Shown here: positions 1 through 7,889 of the stretch, in pieces
How positions within the stretch are numbered: the stretch's first letter is position 1
Layout: the number at the start of each line of letters is the position of its first letter
Assembly (NCBI RefSeq): GCF_036088315.1
Contig: NZ_CP107996.1
Location: 4,981,501 to 5,045,500, forward strand
DNA length: 64,000 nucleotides
Direction of reading: 5' to 3'
Source of the DNA: Streptomyces sp. NBC_00344
GTDB lineage: Bacteria > Actinomycetota > Actinomycetes > Streptomycetales > Streptomycetaceae
The notes under the pieces: generated by a model
The model's database searches: none
What the model saw: only the letters and a program-made list of their open reading frames with translations
Told to the model about the DNA's origin: nothing
Made by a program: the position numbers and the translations under genes

Positions 1-90
1 GGCCGCCAGCGCCGCGTCCAGTGCGCCGTCCGACGGAACCAGATGATCGGTGAAGTAGCGGTCGACCTCGGTCCACTGTTCCTGTGACAT
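1..90 (-). CDS. O-methyltransferase, N-terminal fragment (cut by window edge)
   Basis: Only the first 30 codons are inside the window; the gene continues beyond base 1. The visible residues begin MSQEQWTEVDRYF and continue into a VPSDGALDAAL segment. This matches the N-terminus of small class I SAM-dependent O-methyltransferases common in Streptomyces (catechol/caffeoyl-CoA O-methyltransferase-like). The catalytic domain is not visible, so the substrate cannot be inferred. The promoter region carries a strong inverted repeat at 135-157. Confidence 0.6.
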   Translation of the reverse strand, partial: MSQEQWTEVDRYFTDHLVPSDGALDAALAA

Positions 91-134
91 GCGATTCCTC
101 TCACCGGTACGTGCGGCGCTGTGGGTGGTGCGCG

Positions 135-157
135 GTAAGTTCCTCTTGGGAACTTAC
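135..157. promoter_or_regulatory. Inverted repeat upstream of the O-methyltransferase gene (putative operator)
   Basis: The sequence GTAAGTTCC, a 5-base spacer and GGAACTTAC form a perfect 9+9 bp dyad. It is centred about 56 bp upstream of the ATG of the methyltransferase and lies in an AT-richer patch. The geometry suits a dimeric helix-turn-helix repressor such as HxlR, MarR or PadR. Which regulator binds is not deducible here. Confidence 0.45.
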
Positions 158-185
158 TCGCATCCACGCCGCTGTGAAAGCTGGT

Positions 186-1292
186 TCAGGAGATCGGTGG
201 CGGTGCGTGCACCGGCGGCGGAGGTACCACCGGGCGCCGGCGCCCGGCGCGCACCAGCCGGAGTGCGCCGGCCGCGAGGGTCAGCAGGGCTACGGCCGCC
301 GTCAGCAGCCAGGCCGGTATGCCGCCCGCCGTGAGCAGGCGGTCCCGGTAGACCACCCGTTGGAACGGTGTGTCGGAAGCGGTCCGTGCCATCCGGTGGT
401 CCCCGTCGATCCGCGACGGCACGGGGAAGCTCTGCTCAACGGCGGTCAGATACCGCTGCCCGTCCGCGAAACGCCCCAACTCACCGGTGGCTGCCACCTT
501 TCCGGCGTACGTCACCACGGGCGGCAGGCCACCGATCGCGCCGGTTGGCTCCATCCGGTGGGCTGCCAGTACATAGAGCCCGAGCGACTGCGGGGTCTTC
601 GCCCGCCGCGACAGCCGCATCGGGTACACCAGCCGGTCGCTCGCGAACGTCAGCCGGAGTGGGTCCAGCGTGCCGGCCAGGGGCTTGCCGGTGCTCTCCG
701 GGGCCAGCCGTATCGCGACGTACTCCCACTTCCGGTCGACATACGGCTGCAGGTCGCCCGACAGACCTTCGGGCAGATGGAAGCCGTTACGTCCGAGCCA
801 GCCGCCCAGCGCCTTCGGGTCGGTGGCGGTCAGTTCGGCGACATCGAACGGCCCGAGGCGTTCACGGCCGACGACACCGACCGGACGTGCGCCCGCCGCC
901 GGGGGAGCGGCAGCCGAGTCGCCCGGGTCCGCGTGCCCGCCGAAGGGCCAGTCACCGCTGTGCGGCCAGAAGTGATCGCGGGTCCGGTGCACAGGCGCGG
1001 TGACCGACTCGAGTGCGTCGAAGAGCGTGCTGTCCCCCAGCGCGACCGAAGCCCGGTGCGGCACCGGCATGATCCAGGCCGCCTGTTCTGCGTCCCCGTC
1101 GACGGTCAGGCTCATGACGATCTGTTCACTGCGGCCGTCCCAGCGCACCGCCGAGGTCTCCCGGTCGACATTGAGCCGCGATGACGGGTCGTGCACCAGA
1201 GCGCCGCAGCCGCAGGCGTACGCCGGTGCCATCAGTGAACCCAACTGGACCACCAAGAACGTGAGTACCACCAGCAACGTTCTGTTCCGCAT
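186..1292 (-). CDS. DUF2330 domain membrane protein
   Basis: A 368-residue protein with an N-terminal signal peptide (MRNRTLLVVLTFLVVQL, cleavage near AYA) followed immediately by CGCGALV, the opening of DUF2330 proteins. A long extracytoplasmic domain has repeated WIMPVP- and ATDPKALGGWL-type segments. The C-terminus has one transmembrane helix (AWLLTAAVALLTLAAGALRL) and a basic, proline-rich cytoplasmic tail. The ATG is preceded by GGGAGG. It is divergent from the GT87/PAP2 gene across about 250 bp. Biochemical function of the family is unknown; topology suggests a cell-surface protein anchored by its C-terminus. Confidence 0.85.
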   Translation of the reverse strand: MRNRTLLVVLTFLVVQLGSLMAPAYACGCGALVHDPSSRLNVDRETSAVRWDGRSEQIVMSLTVDGDAEQAAWIMPVPHRASVALGDSTLFDALESVTAPVHRTRDHFWPHSGDWPFGGHADPGDSAAAPPAAGARPVGVVGRERLGPFDVAELTATDPKALGGWLGRNGFHLPEGLSGDLQPYVDRKWEYVAIRLAPESTGKPLAGTLDPLRLTFASDRLVYPMRLSRRAKTPQSLGLYVLAAHRMEPTGAIGGLPPVVTYAGKVAATGELGRFADGQRYLTAVEQSFPVPSRIDGDHRMARTASDTPFQRVVYRDRLLTAGGIPAWLLTAAVALLTLAAGALRLVRAGRRRPVVPPPPVHAPPPIS

Positions 1293-1540
1293 CCCCCGTA
1301 CCTCCCGCCGTCCGACACGAGCACAGACGGAGTGCGGCCGGGGCCGGTTCCCCCCGCGGCGGGCCGGCGGACGTCAACGGACAGCGGTTGACCGGCCGAT
1401 AGCTGCGGGACAGTGCTTGAATGGCGGGAAACGTACCGGTTGCGTCGGATGAACCGTGGGTTGTGTGCATACGCCCCCGGAACAGTGCGAGGCTCCGGTC
1501 GGAGGGGCCGGTGTGGAAAAGGGTGGAGGTCCGGCAGGGC

Positions 1541-3562
1541 GTGGCGAATGACGGGCACAGCGGAGTGCGTAATGCCGTCGGCGACGGGGCGGGATCCGAG
1601 CGGGCGCGCGCGGTGCTGTGGCTGGTCGTCACCGCACTGGCCGTTCGTCAGGTGGCAGCGGTGCTGCGGTTGCCACCCAGCCGGCGGCTGACCGATCTGG
1701 AGACCTGGACCGGTGCCGACGGGGTTCTGCACCTCGGGGATCCGCTCTACGCCACAGGCATGTTCACCGACACCCCGTTCGCCGGACTCGTGCTGAAACC
1801 GCTCACCCGCTCCGCCGAGGCGAGCCTCGGAGTCGCCTGGACCTTCGGCACCCTGCTGCTCGTCGTCGCTCTCGGGACGGTCGTGGCGCGGGCGCTGCCG
1901 GGGCCGCTGTCCCGGCGTACGCGCCAGCTGGGCGCTCCCTGCGCGATCAGCCTGCTGATGCTGTCGCTGCCGGTCCGCAACACACTTCACCTCGGCCAGA
2001 CGAGCATCATCCCGGTGCTGCTGGTCCTTCTCGGATTCTTCGTCGCCGGCGAAGAGCGCGGTTCGGGTCTGCTCATCGGTTTCGGTGCGGCGCTGCAGCC
2101 GATAGTGCTGCTCTTCGTGCCGCTGCTCTGGCTGACCGGCCGCAGGCGCGCGGCAGTCTCCACGGCGGCGACCTTCGCCGTGTGCACGGCGCTGGCGTGG
2201 GCGGTGATGGCGCGGGACTCCTGGACGTACTGGGCCCACCACGTGGCGGGCACCGGCCTCGGCGCGCACCCCGAGGGACTCGCCGACCAGTCCCTGCACG
2301 GCGCTCTGTTGCGCTTCGGGCTGGCCGGGCCGCTGGAGATCGCGGTCTTCCTCGTGCTCGCCGTCCTGGTCACCGTGCTCGGGCTGCTCCGCGCGGTCCG
2401 CTACGCCAGGGACGGGCAGCTGCTGCTGGCGGTCGCGGTGACCGGCTGCGTCACCGTCGCCGTCTCACCGGCCACCTGGCAGCACCAACTGCTGTGGGTG
2501 CTGCTCGCGGTCGTGGGACGGGTGGGCAGACGCGCGGCCGACCGGATGGTGTGGCCCGCCGTGGTTGTTCTGGTGATGACCCTGCCGGGCACCATGCTGC
2601 TGCCGAACATCGCGGCGGTGTACCCGGTGCGGGACAACGCCGTGCTGCTGACCGCGCTCGCCGCGGCCTGCGCGGTGCCCTTCCTGGAACGCGCATCGCC
2701 GCACTGGGGGGCCGCGGTCCCGACGGTGTACGCCGAGCCGGCCCCGGCTCGCTGGAGGGCGGTCCCGCTGCTGCGGTTCTGGCGCCGGGTGACCACCCGT
2801 CCCAATCTGCTGCTGGAACTCCTGGCGATCCGCGTCGGATACTCCGTGTACTCGCACATCCGGGCCGCGGCCACCGGTGGCCGGGCCACCGCGGAATCAC
2901 ACGGCCGCACGGTCGTCTCCATCGAGCAGACCCTGCACATCGACATCGAGCACTGGGCCAACCACGCGGTGGCGAAGATCCAGTGGCTGGACTCGTTCCT
3001 CAGCTTCTACTACGAGACGTTCCACTTCATCGTGCCGCTGGCGATTCTCGGCGCGCTCTACGTCCGCCGGCCGGCGGACTACCGCTGGGCGCGGACCTCG
3101 CTCTCCTTCGCCACGCTGCTCGGCCTCGTCGGGTTCTTCTTCTTCCCGCTGGCCCCGCCCCGGCTGATGCCGGGCCTGGGATTCATCGACACCGTCCACG
3201 GGGTGCAGGACCTCGCGCACCCCGACTACGGTGCGATGACCGCGATGACCAACCAGTACGCGGCCATGCCCTCACTGCACTTCGGCTGGGCTCTGTGGTG
3301 CGGCGTCGTCGTCGCCCTGCTGGTCCCGAAGCGGACGCTGAAGGTGATCGCGATGCTGCATCCGCTCCTCACGGTCAGCGCGATCGTCGCGACCGCCAAC
3401 CATTGGGTGCTGGATGCGATCGGCGGTGCGACGGTCGTCGTGCTCGGTTTCGGGCTGACCCATCTGCTGGCCGGACGGCGCACCCTGCTGCCTCCCAGGG
3501 TTCTGCCCGGCCCCCGGCCCGCCCCGCCCGCCGTACAGCCGGAGGCGTCCGGGGCGGTCTGA
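1541..3562 (+). CDS. Bifunctional GT87-type glycosyltransferase / PAP2-family phosphatase
   Basis: A 673-residue polytopic membrane protein. The N-terminal half has 8-9 hydrophobic helices typical of GT87 polyprenol-phosphate-dependent mannosyltransferases. The C-terminal third is a PAP2/inositol-phosphorylceramide-synthase-like domain with the PSLH motif near residues 577-580 and the H-x3-D motif at about H621/D625 (NHWVLDAIGG). Both active sites should face the outer side, so it probably acts on lipid-linked sugars or phospholipids of the envelope. GTG at 1541 is chosen because GGTGGAGG lies about 10 bases upstream; GTG 1511 or ATG 1421 are possible. The fusion recurs in Streptomyces; its substrate is not established as far as I know. 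Confidence 0.8.
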   Translation: MANDGHSGVRNAVGDGAGSERARAVLWLVVTALAVRQVAAVLRLPPSRRLTDLETWTGADGVLHLGDPLYATGMFTDTPFAGLVLKPLTRSAEASLGVAWTFGTLLLVVALGTVVARALPGPLSRRTRQLGAPCAISLLMLSLPVRNTLHLGQTSIIPVLLVLLGFFVAGEERGSGLLIGFGAALQPIVLLFVPLLWLTGRRRAAVSTAATFAVCTALAWAVMARDSWTYWAHHVAGTGLGAHPEGLADQSLHGALLRFGLAGPLEIAVFLVLAVLVTVLGLLRAVRYARDGQLLLAVAVTGCVTVAVSPATWQHQLLWVLLAVVGRVGRRAADRMVWPAVVVLVMTLPGTMLLPNIAAVYPVRDNAVLLTALAAACAVPFLERASPHWGAAVPTVYAEPAPARWRAVPLLRFWRRVTTRPNLLLELLAIRVGYSVYSHIRAAATGGRATAESHGRTVVSIEQTLHIDIEHWANHAVAKIQWLDSFLSFYYETFHFIVPLAILGALYVRRPADYRWARTSLSFATLLGLVGFFFFPLAPPRLMPGLGFIDTVHGVQDLAHPDYGAMTAMTNQYAAMPSLHFGWALWCGVVVALLVPKRTLKVIAMLHPLLTVSAIVATANHWVLDAIGGATVVVLGFGLTHLLAGRRTLLPPRVLPGPRPAPPAVQPEASGAV

Positions 3563-3734
3563 CCGCTGCTGCGCTCCTCGTACCGCCGGGGCACCCGCCG
3601 GGTCGGCCAGGGATGCCCCGGTGTCACAGAGCCGGGTGAACCGCGGCGAACCCGGCGGTGGGCGCGCCTTTGTCCGGCGGGAGCGTGCGACGCCCTTGCG
3701 TACCGGGGGTAGCACTCATAAGACTGCAGCGAAC

Positions 3735-3748
3735 TAGAACGCGTATCA
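3735..3748. promoter_or_regulatory. KstR-like box upstream of the thiolase gene
   Basis: TAGAACGCGTATCA fits the mycobacterial KstR consensus TnnAACnnGTTnnA except at one position (GTA for GTT). It lies 56-69 bp upstream of the thiolase ATG. A better copy of the same motif sits next to the KstR-like repressor gene at about 13.8 kb. The functional link is inferred. Confidence 0.4.
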
Positions 3749-3803
3749 GTCTGCCGTGCGGGCGCCGGGGCGTCCGAACGGGCGTGGAGGAGAGGACGAG
3801 TTG

Positions 3804-4973
3804 ATGGCCGCGGAACCCGTCATCGTGGAAGCCGTACGCACCCCTGCCGGCAGGCGCGGAGGTGCGCTCGCCGGTCTTCACCCCGTCCGTCTGCTGGGGG
3901 AGACCTACCGGGAGATACTCGGCCGCACCGGTATCCCTGCCGACTGCGTGGAGCAGGTCGTCGGCGGTACGGTCACCCACGCCGGTGAGCAGTCCATGAA
4001 CCCGGCACGCAACGCCTGGCTGGCCATGGGGCTTCCCCACGAGACCGCGGCGACCACCGTCGACTGCCAGGGCGGCTCCTCGCAGCAGGCCGGTCACATG
4101 GTGGCCAACATGATCTCCGCCGGGGTCGTGGACATCGGCATCAGCTGCGGTGTCGAGGTGATGTCACGGGTACCGCCGGGCAGCGGAACCGGGCGCGGGC
4201 CGGGCAAGCCGTTTCCCGACGACTGGAGCGTCGACCTGCCGGACCGGGTCGAGGCCGCCGAGCGCATCGCCCGCAACCGCGGGCTGACCCGGGAGAACCT
4301 CGATTCACTCGGTCTCATCTCGCAGGAGCGGGCGGCCGCCGCCTGGGCGCAGGAGCGCTTCAAGCGGGAGACCTTCGCCGTGCGGGTACCCACCACCGAG
4401 GACGAACAGGACGCCGGCCAGGGCATGTGGCGGCTCGTCGAGCGTGACGAGGGGCTGCGCGACACCACGATGGAGAGCCTCGCCGGGCTCGGGCCGGTCA
4501 TGCCGCTCGCCATGCACACCGAGGGCAACTCCGCGCAGATGTCCGACGGCGCCTGCGCGATCATGTGGGCGTCCAGGCGGACGGCCCGGGCGCTCGGACT
4601 CACCCCCCGCGCCAGGATCGTCGCGCAGGCGCTCGTCGGCGCGGACCCGCACTTCCACCTGGACGGGCCGATCGACGCGACACGGGCGGTGCTCGGGAAG
4701 GCCGGGATGTCGCTCGACGACATCGACCTGGTCGAGATCGACGAGGCGTTCGCGTCGGTGGTCCTCAGCTGGGCACAGGTCTTCGGGCAGGACCTGGAGA
4801 AGGTCAACGTGAACGGCGGGGCGATCGCGCTGGGCCATCCGGTGGGGGCGGCCGGAGCCCGGCTGATCACCACGGCGCTGCACGAACTGGAGCGGCGGGG
4901 CCAGGAGTTCGCGCTGATCGTGATGTGCGCGGAGGGAGCGCTCGCCACCGGCACGATCATCCAGCGGGTGTAG
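3804..4973 (+). CDS. Steroid 3-ketoacyl-CoA thiolase-like protein (FadA5 family) with altered catalytic residues
   Basis: A 389-residue thiolase-fold protein closely resembling FadA5-type steroid side-chain thiolases (EPVIVEAVRTPAGRRGG, GEQSMNPARNAWL, ARIVAQALVGADPHFHLDGP). The C-terminal active-site His (GGAIALGHPVG) and Cys (VMCAEGALATG) are present. The N-terminal nucleophile motif, DCQCGS in the family, reads DCQGGSSQQ: Gly90 (codon 4071-4073) replaces the catalytic Cys. NEAF is DEAF. Standard thiolysis is therefore doubtful; it may be inactive, use Cys88, or have a non-thiolytic role. ATG 3804 follows GGAGGAGAGG. A KstR-like box lies upstream, and a lipase remnant follows the stop directly. 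Confidence 0.85.
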   Translation: MAAEPVIVEAVRTPAGRRGGALAGLHPVRLLGETYREILGRTGIPADCVEQVVGGTVTHAGEQSMNPARNAWLAMGLPHETAATTVDCQGGSSQQAGHMVANMISAGVVDIGISCGVEVMSRVPPGSGTGRGPGKPFPDDWSVDLPDRVEAAERIARNRGLTRENLDSLGLISQERAAAAWAQERFKRETFAVRVPTTEDEQDAGQGMWRLVERDEGLRDTTMESLAGLGPVMPLAMHTEGNSAQMSDGACAIMWASRRTARALGLTPRARIVAQALVGADPHFHLDGPIDATRAVLGKAGMSLDDIDLVEIDEAFASVVLSWAQVFGQDLEKVNVNGGAIALGHPVGAAGARLITTALHELERRGQEFALIVMCAEGALATGTIIQRV

Positions 4974-5513
4974 GTGCGGGGCGGGGGCCGGGTACCCATC
5001 ACCGCGTACCGCCTCACGTACCGGACCGTCACGCCGCAGGGCGGGCCGACCGTGGCCACCGGTCTCTTCGTACTGCCCAAGGGCGGTGCGCACCGGCTGC
5101 CGCTGGTCTCCGACACCCACGGCACGATGGCCAACCGGGTGTACGCACCCTCGGCGAGCGAGGATCCGGGGCGGCTTTCGCCGTATCTCCAGGCATCCGG
5201 CGGCCGGGCGGTCGCGGCCCCCGACTGCCTGGGGCTCGGCGAGGGGCCCGGCCGCCATCCACATGTCGTACTTTCTCACCGCGCAGAACAGGCTCCACCC
5301 GCTGTACAAGGACCCTGCGGAGGTCTTCCGTGCGCCGTACGCGGGAACGGTCGAAGGCCTCTTCGACGGCGACTGGCGGCGCACGGCACCAGGGCCGTAC
5401 TGACCGACCAGGGGAACGAGGACCACAACGGCACCTACCTGAAGTCGGGGCCGCAGGTCGTCAGCTGGTTCGACCGGGTGGCGGCTCACCGGGCACCGGC
5501 GCGGCAAAAGTGA
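4974..5513 (+). pseudogene. Degraded secretory lipase / alpha-beta hydrolase gene (internal deletions, frameshifts)
   Basis: Three collinear pieces of a lipase-family alpha/beta hydrolase are recognisable in two reading frames. Frame A from 4974 encodes YRLTYRTVTPQG...LVSDTHGTMANR...AAPDCLGLGEGPGRHP. From about 5262, frame B encodes MSYFLTAQNRLHPLYKDPAEVFRAPY and ends at a stop at 5401. Back in frame A, DQGNEDHNGTYLKSGPQVVSWF is the usual C-terminus. The signal peptide, the nucleophile elbow (GxSxG) and most of the middle are missing; intact relatives are about 400 residues. Frame A is open to 5513 but could not give a working enzyme. Its 3' end overlaps the converging S-component gene by 53 bp. 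Confidence 0.7.
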
Positions 5514-6291
5514 CCGGCGCGTCGAAGGCCGCCCGGCGGGTGGCCCGGCGGAGCGCCTTGAGGACCGTCGAGCCGATGGCCAGCGTCAGTACCACCGTGA
5601 CGACGGCCCGTCCCAGGTCCCAGCCGAGCGAGGTGGCCGCGCAGTACGCGAGGAAGCGGGCCAGGTTCGCGCCGACCGGGTCCCCCGGGTGGAAGGAGAC
5701 GCCGGTGGCGAGACCGCCGATGTAGGTCCAGCCCTGCAGGTTCATCACCGTGCCGTACGCGAAGGCCGCCACGCATCCGTACCCGGCGAGCATCAGCAGT
5801 TCGGCCCGGCCGCGCAGCCACCCGGCACCCGGCAGCAGTCCGGCGCCCATGGTGAACCAGCCCATGGCCAGCATCTGGAACGGCATCCAGGGCCCGACCC
5901 CGCCGGTCAGCAGCGCGGAGGCGAACATCGTCACCGAGCCGAGCACAAAGCCGAAGCCAGGTCCGAGCACCCGGCCGCTCAGCACCATGAGGAAGAACAT
6001 CGGCTCGAGCCCCGCGGTGCCCGCACCGAGCGGGCGCAGCGCGGCGCCGACCGCGGCCAGCACACCGAGCATCGCCACCGCCTTGGCGTCCAGCCCGGTG
6101 TCCGCGATCGTCGCCACCACCACCGCGACCAGCAGCGGGAGCAGCGCGGCGAAGAGCCAGGGGGCGTCCCGGGAGTGGGCAAGACCGGAGGCGGAGTCCG
6201 CGAGCAGCGGCCAGCCGAAGGCGAACACGCCGATCACGGTGATCAGGACCAGCGCGACGACCGAACGCGGGCCGAGCCCGACGGCTCTCAC
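5461..6291 (-). CDS. ECF transporter S component (substrate-binding membrane subunit)
   Basis: A roughly 276-residue integral membrane protein with about six hydrophobic helices (VVALVLITVIGVFAFGW near the start, LGSVTMFASALLTGG, FLAYCAATSLGWDLG). It matches actinomycete ECF S components encoded beside a fused EcfA ATPase and EcfT. The start is set at GTG 6291, whose GTGA overlaps the ATPase stop; an in-frame ATG at 6324 lies deeper in the ATPase gene. Specificity is not readable directly. The transcobalamin-like exoprotein and B12-riboswitch-like leader of the same operon point towards a corrinoid. Confidence 0.8.
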   Translation of the reverse strand: MRAVGLGPRSVVALVLITVIGVFAFGWPLLADSASGLAHSRDAPWLFAALLPLLVAVVVATIADTGLDAKAVAMLGVLAAVGAALRPLGAGTAGLEPMFFLMVLSGRVLGPGFGFVLGSVTMFASALLTGGVGPWMPFQMLAMGWFTMGAGLLPGAGWLRGRAELLMLAGYGCVAAFAYGTVMNLQGWTYIGGLATGVSFHPGDPVGANLARFLAYCAATSLGWDLGRAVVTVVLTLAIGSTVLKALRRATRRAAFDAPVTFAAPVPGEPPPGRTS

Positions 6292-7889
6292 AGCGCCTCC
6301 CGTACCTGGGTGACCGTCAGCCACTGCTGGGGCGCGAGGATCTTGGACACCTGGGGGGCGAAGGAGGGCGATGAGACGACGACATCGGCTGTCGGACCGT
6401 CGGCGACGATCTCCCCGTCGGCGAGAACGACCACGCGGTGAGCGAGGTCGGCGGCGAGTTCGACGTCATGGGTGGCGAGGACGATGGCGTGCCCGTCCGC
6501 CGCGAGCTCCCGCAGGATCCGGACGAGCCGGCCCTTCGCCGCGTAGTCGAGGCCGCGCGTCGGCTCGTCGAGCAGCAGCAGCGGAGGCCGTCCGGTCAGT
6601 ATGATCGCCAGTGCCAGCGCGAGCCGCTGCCCCTCGGAGAGGTCGCGCGGATGCGTGGTGCCCGCGACACCTGGCAGCAGCTCGCCGACCAGCGCGCCGC
6701 AGGCACCCGGCTCGGCGCCGGCGTCCGCGTCGGCCGCCGCGCACTCGGCGGCCACCGTGTCCGCGTAGAGGAGGTCGCGCGGCTCCTGCGGCACCAGCCC
6801 GACCCGGCGGATCATCTCGCGCGGATGGGTCCGGTGCGGGGTCTTCCCGGCCACCTCGACCGAACCCGATGTGGGCTGGTGAACCCCGACCAGGCAGCCC
6901 AGCAGGCTGGACTTGCCGGCGCCGTTGCGCCCCATCAGCGCCACCGTCTCGCCGGGGCGCACCGACAGCGATACGTCCCGCAGCGCCTCCACCCGGCCGC
7001 GCCGCAGTCCGAGCTTCACGGTGACGGCGACAGGTCCGGCGGGCGGGGGAGCGGCCGCCGCGCGGGGCTCTGCGAGCGCCAGCTGTCCGCGCAGCCCCCC
7101 GGCCCTGCGGCGGGCGTCGCGCACGGACAGCGGCAGCGGGTCCCAGCCGGCCAGCCGTCCCAGAGCCACCACCGGCGGGAACACCGGGGAGAGCGCCATC
7201 ACGTCCGCCGGCGGTCCCATCACCGGTTCCCGTCCGGCACCCGGAAGCAGGATGACCTGGTCGGCGTACTGAACGACCCGTTCCAGCCGGTGCTCCGCCA
7301 TCAGCACCGTCGTGCCGAGGTCATGGACGAGCCGCTGGAGTACCGCGAGCACCTCCTCGGCCGCCGCCGGATCCAGTGCGGACGTCGGCTCGTCCAGAAC
7401 CAGCACCCGGGGATGCGGCGTCAGAACCGAACCGATGGCGACGCGCTGCTGCTGGCCGCCGGAGAGGGAGGCGATCGGCCGATCGCGCAGCTCGCTCAGG
7501 CCCAGCAGGTCGAGGGTCTCCTCGACCCGGCGGCGCATCACGTCGGGTGCGATGCCGAGCGATTCCATGCCGTAGGCCAGCTCGTCCTCGACGGTGTCCG
7601 TCACGAAATGAGCGAGCGGATCCTGGCCCACCGTGCCGACCAGATCGGCGAGTTCACGGGGTTTGTGGGTACGGGTGTCGCGGCCGTCCACCGTGACACG
7701 GCCGCGCAGTACGCCCCCGGAGAAGTGCGGCACCAGTCCGGACACCGCGCCGAGCAGCGTCGACTTCCCCGCACCCGAAGGGCCGACGAGCAGCACCAGC
7801 TCGCCCTCGGGCACTGTCAGGTCGACGCCCTGGACGGCGGGCCCCGGCGCGTCGGCGTAGGTGACCGTCACCTGCTCGAAGCGGATCAC
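6288..7889 (-). CDS. ECF transporter ATPase, two ABC domains fused (EcfA1-EcfA2)
   Basis: A 533-residue protein with two complete nucleotide-binding domains. Domain 1 has Walker A GPSGAGKST (residues 36-44), signature LSGGQQQR and Walker B VLVLDEPTSALDP. Domain 2, from about residue 285, has GRNGAGKSS, a diverged signature LSEGQ and LLLLDEPTRGLD. It powers the ECF module with the T and S components encoded on either side. The GTG start follows directly on the TAA stop of ecfT, so translation is coupled. Confidence 0.9.
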   Translation of the reverse strand: MIRFEQVTVTYADAPGPAVQGVDLTVPEGELVLLVGPSGAGKSTLLGAVSGLVPHFSGGVLRGRVTVDGRDTRTHKPRELADLVGTVGQDPLAHFVTDTVEDELAYGMESLGIAPDVMRRRVEETLDLLGLSELRDRPIASLSGGQQQRVAIGSVLTPHPRVLVLDEPTSALDPAAAEEVLAVLQRLVHDLGTTVLMAEHRLERVVQYADQVILLPGAGREPVMGPPADVMALSPVFPPVVALGRLAGWDPLPLSVRDARRRAGGLRGQLALAEPRAAAAPPPAGPVAVTVKLGLRRGRVEALRDVSLSVRPGETVALMGRNGAGKSSLLGCLVGVHQPTSGSVEVAGKTPHRTHPREMIRRVGLVPQEPRDLLYADTVAAECAAADADAGAEPGACGALVGELLPGVAGTTHPRDLSEGQRLALALAIILTGRPPLLLLDEPTRGLDYAAKGRLVRILRELAADGHAIVLATHDVELAADLAHRVVVLADGEIVADGPTADVVVSSPSFAPQVSKILAPQQWLTVTQVREAL

